Positions 57,287 to 64,000 of a stretch of DNA of 64,000 nucleotides are shown piece after piece. The position numbers and the translations under genes are program-made. The notes beneath the pieces were generated by a model. It did no database searches, had not been told where the DNA came from, and saw only the letters and a list, made by a program, of their open reading frames with translations. The number at the start of each line of letters is the position of its first letter. Position 1 is the stretch's first letter. Origin of the DNA: Ianthella basta (taxonomy: Eukaryota; Porifera; Demospongiae; Verongiida; Ianthellidae); the NCBI GenBank assembly GCA_964019415.1, contig OZ025868.1:15808578-15872577 (forward strand). The letters run 5' to 3'.

Positions 57287-60200
57287 TCACTGTGCTGACT
57301 GCAGTGCTCCAGCAATGCGTGAAGCTGCCTCCTGTCCGAGGCACCTTTGAACTGCCCCCAACACAGTAGACCAGCTACGCTCCTCCCCTCCTGTGGCCCG
57401 CTCCCCTCTGAGCCAGCGCTTGAGCATGTCAGTGCAGCAGGCCTCCACCTCACCCCTCTCAGTGGCCTTGATGTCCTCCAGAAGGTAGTCCTCCACTCCA
57501 AGGGCTAGACCAAAGTGGTACCAGCGGGCAGCCACACGGAGGACCATGTGGTCAAGCAGCTCCAACATGGTGGGCTTGGAGAGGAGGAGAGAGTCTGTGG
57601 AGGGGAGGGGACACACTCGATCACAACTGGTGATCCTTATTCCACACAACACTCCTTAGGGAATAGCAATCCATCCCAGCCTCACTGAAGGAGAAGACAC
57701 TCCACACAGCTCGCATGTGGGACATGGCTATGTAAACAATGCGCAGCCGATTTTGACCTAAGTATTTTGGCTAATATCTCCTAGCAGCTTTGCTGGATCT
57801 GAGCGGAAGAAGCACCGAACGGAAGCCAAGGGACCGCTCTGTAACACTGTGAATAAGCGTTGTTAATAATACTTTTGTACATCGAGGAATACCGACAATT
57901 GCAAAGCCACTGAAACAACAGTAAATGCCGATGTCGCTATCGAGGAAAAGTCACAGCCGCTAGAGAAAGGTATGATTGGATGCGTATTCGTATTATCTAA
58001 CTTTTGCATGAGACATAAGTTGTTAAAGCAATCCGCTGACAACTTATAGCAAGAAAACTATCACAACTTGTTGGTGTTCAAAATGTCGGGTCACATAACT
58101 CTAGATAGGAAGGATGCGCAGCATTATGCCTCATGCAAAAGCTAGAGAATTTACTTGACTAACCATTTCAGTGTTCAGTTCGACAAGAAGCCTTCTCATC
58201 GACAGCAACACAACGTTTTTCTGAAAGTACAAGGTGAAAGCCTATTAGCATGTGATCTCACGTGGTATTCTCGTGACATTTTCGGAAAATGGCTGACAAT
58301 CGTTGTGTGCTTCCCATGATTCGACGGTTCCGCTCGAACGATTCGATCAAACTTCTGCAATTTGGCTTCCTCCCGTCTTCAAGAACGTACATAGCAGCGA
58401 AACACTACATTTTAAGGCCATTTCGTCATGACCTTTTGTCAAATCACGCGAATGTCACATGACAACGCTCGCGTAGCCATGGCAACACAGGAATTCACAC
58501 CTTTCAGGTGTCATACTTCCTTAAGTAAACAAAACAGACATATACAACAAAGTAGTAAACAAAACAGACATATAATATCCAGTGATTAGCCTTTGTTCAA
58601 CCTAGCCCGGCCTGGCCGTTGCAGTGGCTTACTGCAATGAACCGACCTCTCAAAACAGACATGTCCCACATGCGAGCTCACCTCCACAGATGGGTGGACT
58701 CCTCTCTGCAGCAACTGCTCCTCCACTCACAACTGGAGCAGAACTGGAGACAGGTCTGAAGGGACCACTCACAGCTACCATCTGAGAGGAGGAGGAGGAG
58801 GCAGCACAAACACAAGCACACATGACAGGAGAGCAACACTTGCCTCCTCCAGACAGCACACCACACAGCACCTTCACTCAACACACAACACTGCACACTT
58901 ACCTGGTGAGCTCCTCCCAGTTCTGATACAATATTGTCTGTCAGTTCAGCAATAGTGTGTTTAGTCTCAAAGTGACCCAAGACATCCAACAGGGTCTTCC
59001 AGGTCACACTGCTACCATGCTCCAACCAGTAGCTCAGGGTCTCCAGATAACGATCGTCGTCATTCGGGAATTGCTGCCCAAGACCGTCGAGTGTGATCTT
59101 CTTCATGCCAAGAGCCAGTCCAACTCTCTTCCAGTGTCTCACTTGGATGTGAGGTAGGACAAGTTTGACTACATCCCCAAGCTCAGGACGCTGCCCCAAG
59201 ACCTGCTCCTTTATAGTCTGTCCACCAAGGATACTCAAGAAAACCTCCTTAACCTCCTGTCCCCATCCGTTCAACTTACGCACACTATTCAGCACAGTAT
59301 AAGCAGATATGAGGTCAGTACGATGCTTACTGAGGAAGTGTGGAGGTACATTTGCCCACACTCCTGGACGTCCACCTGCCCCCTCAATCAAAGCAGCTAT
59401 GTCATGGAGTTCAAACTGCCGAGCTAGGTCAAGAGGACTTAGACCATTTGGGAAGTGTTCATTGACTGTTCCCTTCAACACAGGATGGGACAACAGCTTA
59501 GTGATGAATGAAGTGTGCTCGTTAGTACCCATTTGGATTGAATAGTCAGCGAAATCCATTCTGAAGCATTTCAATGACAGCAGTGATATGTGCAATGGGC
59601 TTAAGGAATCCCCATCCAATAAACGGAGCTGGTTAATGAATGGAACACCTTCACCACGGTGGAAGTAATACTTAGCACATCTCACTGCTGCAGGCATTAA
59701 ACATTCATCAGAAGCAACTAACTCAATAAATTGATCTTCCAGAAATACACTGTCTCCAGAAATGGCACACAAACACAGCACTTTGTGTGCATCAACCAGA
59801 CCCTTAGTGATCAAGGTTGCTAAAGCACCCCTCAGCCCTTCTCCACTGCTCCCAATGCCACATGCCTCACAGAACTGGCTCAGTTTGCTGACATGACCAC
59901 CAACAAAGCACTGTTCAGGTGTAGACACAGAATGAATGTCTCTGTCAGTGATAGCCCCACCTTTGGAGGTCAGAAATCTGAATACCTCCACCTGTCCACC
60001 CTGCACAGCATACATGACAGGAGTCTCACCAACTGAATCACAAACACTAATGAGATTACAGTCAGTTTGTATCTTTGCTACATCAACTGTGGTCAAATCA
60101 GTATCATCCTCCAAAAGGACTTCAACAGTCTCCACATGTCCATTAAGGGCTGCTTGATGAAGTGGAGTTCCAAATTTACCAGCAACCACTGACTTGGTCG

Positions 60201-61716
60201 CACTAAGTTTAATTAGTTCACGAACTGCTTCTGTTCTACCACAACCAGCAGCAGAGTGGAGAGGAGTACAGCCATTTGCTTTCACTGCATTCACATCACA
60301 CCCTCTGTCTACCAATTTTCTCACCACTTCAACACTGCCACCTTGAGCTGCACAATGCAGAACAGTGGCTCCAACACTGTTCACTGCATCAATAGGACAC
60401 CCTTCTGCCAACATAGCTTCAACAGTCTCCACACATCCATCAAGGGTTGCTTGATGAAGTGCAGTACCACAATTACCAGCAACCACTGACTTGGTTGCAC
60501 CAAGTTTGATCAATTCACAAACTGCTTCTGTTCTACCACAACCAGCAGCAGAGTGGAGAGGAGTACAGCCATTTGCTTTCACTGCATTCACATCACACCC
60601 TCTGTCTACCAATTTTCTCACCACTTCAACACTGCTACATTGAGCTGCAAAATGCAGAACAGTGGCTCCAACACTGTTCATTGCATCAATAGGACACCCT
60701 TCTGCCAACATGGCTTCAACAGTCTCCACATGTCCATTAAGGGCTGCTTGATGAAGTGGAGTCCCATGGTTACCAGCAACTACTGACTTGGTCGCACCAA
60801 GTTTAATTAGTTCACGAACTGCTTCTGTTCTACCACAGCCAGCAGCAGAGTGGAGAGGAGTACAGCCATTTGCTTTCACTGCATTCACATCACACCCTCT
60901 GTCTACCAATTTTCTCACAACTTCAACATGGCCACCTCGAGCTGCAAAATGCAAAACAGTCTTCCCATCACTGTTCACTGCATCAATAGGACACCCTTCT
61001 GCCAACATAGCTTCAACAGTCTCCACATGTCCATTAAGGGCTGCTTGATGAAGTGGAGTCCCATGGTTAGCAGCAACCGCTGATTTGGTTGCACCAAGTT
61101 TGATTAGTTCATGAACTGCTTCTGTTCTACCACAACCAGCAGCGAAGTGGAGGGGAGTATAGCCATCTGCTTCCATTGCACTCACATTACAGCCTCGGTC
61201 TACCAACATCCTCACTATTTCAACATTGCCACCATGAGCTGCAAAATGTAAAATAGTGGATCCATTACTATTCACCACATCAATAGGACACCCTTCCTCC
61301 AACATGGATACAACAGTCTCCACATGTCCACTAAGGGCTGCTTGATGAAGTGGAGTCCCAAAAGTACCAGCAACCACTGACTTGGTTGCACCATTCCTTA
61401 TCAATTCTCGAACTGCCTTTGTCTGTCCCATTGCAGCAGCCAAGTGCAGTGGAGTGAGCCCTCTACCATCAACTGAGTCTACATCACATCCCCTCCTCAT
61501 AAGAAGCCTCATTGTGGTCACGTGATCACCTTGTGCTGTCCAATGCAATAAGGACTTCCCCTCATCATCCCTAGTGTCAATTGGGACACCTGACAGGTCT
61601 AACAGGTCTACAACAGCTTCTGTGTCACCTCTTCTAACAGCTAAAATTACTGCCCGTTTATTATACGCCAATTTCAGAGCCACCTTTATAGCAGCTGCAG
61701 CAGGTGACTGGTCCAT
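57287..61716 (-). CDS. Gene E: ankyrin-repeat protein with two death-fold domains
   Basis: Exons 61716-58903, 58781-58682 and 57594-57287 give an open 1,073-residue product with phases 0 and 1, exactly as in gene A. The N-terminus MDQSPAA is extended by about six residues relative to paralogs. Five ATKS-type ankyrin triplets follow, spaced 297 bp apart, then the CFVGGHVSKLSQFCEACG segment. A death domain lies near residues 830-930 (RPELGDVV, HWKRVGLALGMKKITLDGLG). Exon 2 is the 33-residue MVAVSGPFRP linker. Exon 3 is a death-like domain nearly identical to that of gene A (RVAARWYHFGLALGVEDY, LKRWLRGERATGG). Intron 2 is 1,087 bp because a 963-bp TIR element sits 4 bases past the donor; without it the intron would be about 120 bp, as in gene A. 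Splicing across the insertion is assumed, not shown. The role as a cytosolic signalling receptor is inferred from domains only. Confidence 0.83.
57712..58674. mobile_element. TIR element, CGCATGTGGGACATG family, copy 1 (in gene E intron)
   Basis: 963 bp with termini CGCATGTGGGACATGGC and GACATGTCCCACATGCG, and AGCT repeated at both sides. The paralogous intron of gene A (about 2,083) is the empty site. An internal inverted pair (AACTTTTGCATGAGACATAA near 58,000; ATTATGCCTCATGCAAAAGC near 58,125) is shared with copy 2. Confidence 0.85.
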
Positions 61717-61843
61717 CTGTCCCGTTTACAGGTATCTTTACAGAACATGAGAGGCATAAATAAGGAAAAGGATTCTCAAGAGAGGTGTGATTGAATTGCT
61801 ACATGTACACAACAGGTCATATCCAGAATACATGACCATGGAT

Positions 61844-62773
61844 CGCATGTGGGACATGTCCAGTCTGTTTACATAACGTGAACCTTGAGGAATTCACACC
61901 TTGAGGTGTGAAATTCCTATGTTGCCATGACTACGCATTTGCTGCATGTGATGTGCGCGTGATTTGTGAGGATTGAGAGATCGAACGTCATATCCGGCGG
62001 TGGCAAGAAACAACATTTAAGAGGACAAGAAGAAGTTTTGTTAAGAGGGAAACAGAGCTGATGTCTTCATCGTTCTCAAACTTCGAAGGGATCGACGCTT
62101 CAACCCTTTATACGAAGGAATCTGGCACTTCGAACTCTGCGTACGTTTAGTGACGTCATCTGCTTGCTTCCGTTTTGTACTCCATATAAGGTTTGTCACG
62201 AGAACGTCATGTGATGCGCTTGGTGAAGAGGCTTTACTGCCATTGCTTTCACAAACCGCCGTTACAGAAATCGCTGAGGCGATGTTTTGGCCGGATAAAG
62301 ATTGAAATGGTTAGTCAGGCGAATTTTCTAACTTTTCCATGAGGGATTAAGCTTTGCACCATTCCTATCTAGAGTTAGGCGACCCGAACTTTTTTAGATT
62401 AGCACGTAGTGGTAGTTTTCTTAGTGTAAGCTCTCAGTAGGTTGGTTGATCGACTAATCCCTCATGCAAAAGTTAGATAGTACTGTTGCGCACCCAATGA
62501 TGCCATTCTCTACCCGCTGTGCCCTTCCATCGATTTCTGTTTCACCGTTTTCTGCTTTTTCGGTGGCTTCGTAATTGTCGATGTAACTCGATTTAACAAA
62601 GAACTAATAACAACGCTTATGCACGGAGTTATAGACGGGTTTCTTGTCTTTACTTTCGTACTTGTCCCGCTCTGATCCAGCTCAGCCGGTAGAAGATATA
62701 AGCTAAAATACGAAGGTCAAAATCGGCCGCACGAATGCCCCATTGTTTACATAATGGACATGTCCCACATGCG
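61844..62773. mobile_element. TIR element, CGCATGTGGGACATG family, copy 2 (upstream of gene E)
   Basis: 930 bp in the opposite orientation to copy 1: its right-hand 160 bp, reverse complemented, aligns with the left of copy 1 (CCGATTTTGACCT). The flank CATGGATGTGTG in units C and D is the empty site; only 2 bp (AT) appear duplicated. Confidence 0.85.
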
Positions 62774-63224
62774 ATGTGTGTCACTGTCCACTATACTCGT
62801 AGGATGATATCACATGAATATAATATTGGAAAGGTATATTTGCACATGCTTCATTTTACCCTCTGTGGCATTTTGTGCACTGCTGTTGTTTCACCAGATT
62901 ACAACTCAGTTGGTGATCGTTTAGCCTAAATAAGTCATCACTAAACTATACCATCTATCATGCATGATGGGTAGTAGGTTACCACATGACGACACAATGT
63001 AAAAGCTGGTTTACAAATGTAGCACAGTGTGTTATTACTTCCAGTGCTTGAGACTTCTATTAACTATTGTCACGTTATGTGTGCATACACGTGACACGCT
63101 TGCTTTGGTATGAATGTATTTACCTTAGAACAGGCCCCAGTAGTTGACAAAGACACCCCTTGGGTCGAAATGTCCTGCGATTAACTTCATTGAATCAGTG
63201 GTGTGAATGCTCAAGATTTTGTGA

Positions 63225-64000
63225 ACCAGAAGAAAAGACAATAGTTGAGGACACAGATATGAAGCATGTCCTGGAAGACACGAGCAGCACCGTAATAGAC
63301 ACAGGATTTATAGTAACTAAGTTCCTGTCACTTTGGAGGATCAGCCCCTTCCAATCCTGCCTCTTTTCACATTCCCATGCACCATGACCTCAAGTAAACC
63401 CACTTTCTGCCAATTGTGAGTGAGGTTCTTCTTCACTCCATAACTATCACAATTTCAAACATGGTCTTCCCTTGTCTTATGCAAGTTGGTCCTATGAGTT
63501 CAATAATAATGATAGCCGGCCAACATGGTATGAGACATGGTAAAACTTGCTCCAACGCTCTACTTATTGGATTGCCACTGGCACTCAGATCCTAGTCCTT
63601 GACCTAGGTATGTAAATCCTCATGCACTATTTAGGTGTACAGGTGCCCTGCATTGTGCACTCGGAACACGCAAAAATTCAGTGGAAAGGAGGAGAATATG
63701 AAACTGAGACAAATGGGGTAAGAGAAACCTATTGCACTTTTTCTCACGGAGAAAGGAGAATACGGAAAGACAAAATGGGGTAAGAGCAGCCTATGACGCT
63801 TTCTCGCACATGCACTGCAGGCAGGCTATGGGTGCACTGCCATCTTCAATACGTCGAATGAAGCCTATCCATGCAAGGCCTTCAATTCTTCTTCACAGTC
63901 GCTGTTCGGCTAACTTCACCAAAGCACACTGATACATTGAAATAGGAGTAGCCATTTTTATTGGGCACATTCCAAATAGACGTCACGAGTGTGGTGTCTG
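63225..64000 (+). other. Shared upstream block (unit E), runs off the window
   Basis: Homologous to 10,430-10,619 plus 11,200-11,760 and to 32,950-33,570, again without the TAA-flanked MITE. Between 63,670 and 63,790 the GGAGAATA...CAAATGGGGTAAGAG string is partly duplicated. Confidence 0.5.

Overview
The window is animal nuclear DNA, most likely from a sponge or another early-branching metazoan. The signs are spliced genes with short GT-AG introns (78-200 bp), ankyrin-repeat receptors joined to death-fold domains, a fragmented salt-inducible kinase (SIK) gene with its UBA-like segment, a Schlafen-type AlbA domain, and a heavy load of DNA transposons, MITEs and (AC)n microsatellites. The species cannot be named from the sequence alone.

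The organising principle is a segmental duplication present about four times in tandem. Each unit reads, left to right: (1) fragments of the 3' half of a SIK-like gene on the minus strand, (2) a minus-strand ankyrin/death-fold gene starting with the shared MDQSPAA N-terminus, (3) a shared upstream block with recurring plus-strand open segments. The units begin near 1, 15.4, 38.0 and 55.4 kb. The four ankyrin genes lie at 1,674-6,959 (A), 22,316-28,117 (C), 44,639-48,007 (D) and 57,287-61,716 (E). They share exon 1 (ankyrin stack, normally followed by a death domain) but differ in ankyrin number and in their 3' exons. A and E end in a death-like domain. C and D switch to an exon with an NLS-like basic patch, a linker and a CARD-like exon. 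C also carries a Schlafen AlbA-like exon and a final death domain, while D has lost the terminal exons. This looks like a fast-evolving array of intracellular receptors or adaptors, plausibly of innate immunity or cell death (inference).

Because the units are paralogous, one unit often shows the empty site for a transposon in another. This gives firm ends for many elements: a 3.37-kb DDE-type transposon (28,392-31,761), a KDZ-type transposon with giant inverted arrays of an 85-bp minisatellite (15,790-20,023), two opposed 0.95-kb TIR elements at either end of gene E, several MITE families with TA or TAA duplications, and a near-perfect fold-back with a hammerhead-like motif (8,351-8,559). Other tandem repeats include a G-rich 24-bp minisatellite (13.89-14.56 kb) and 54-bp and 31-bp minisatellites beside the SIK fragments. 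Stretches around 12.4-13.9, 33.6-36.2, 38.8-39.5, 50.4-51.6 and 62.8-63.2 kb hold no gene I can support beyond the small items listed.
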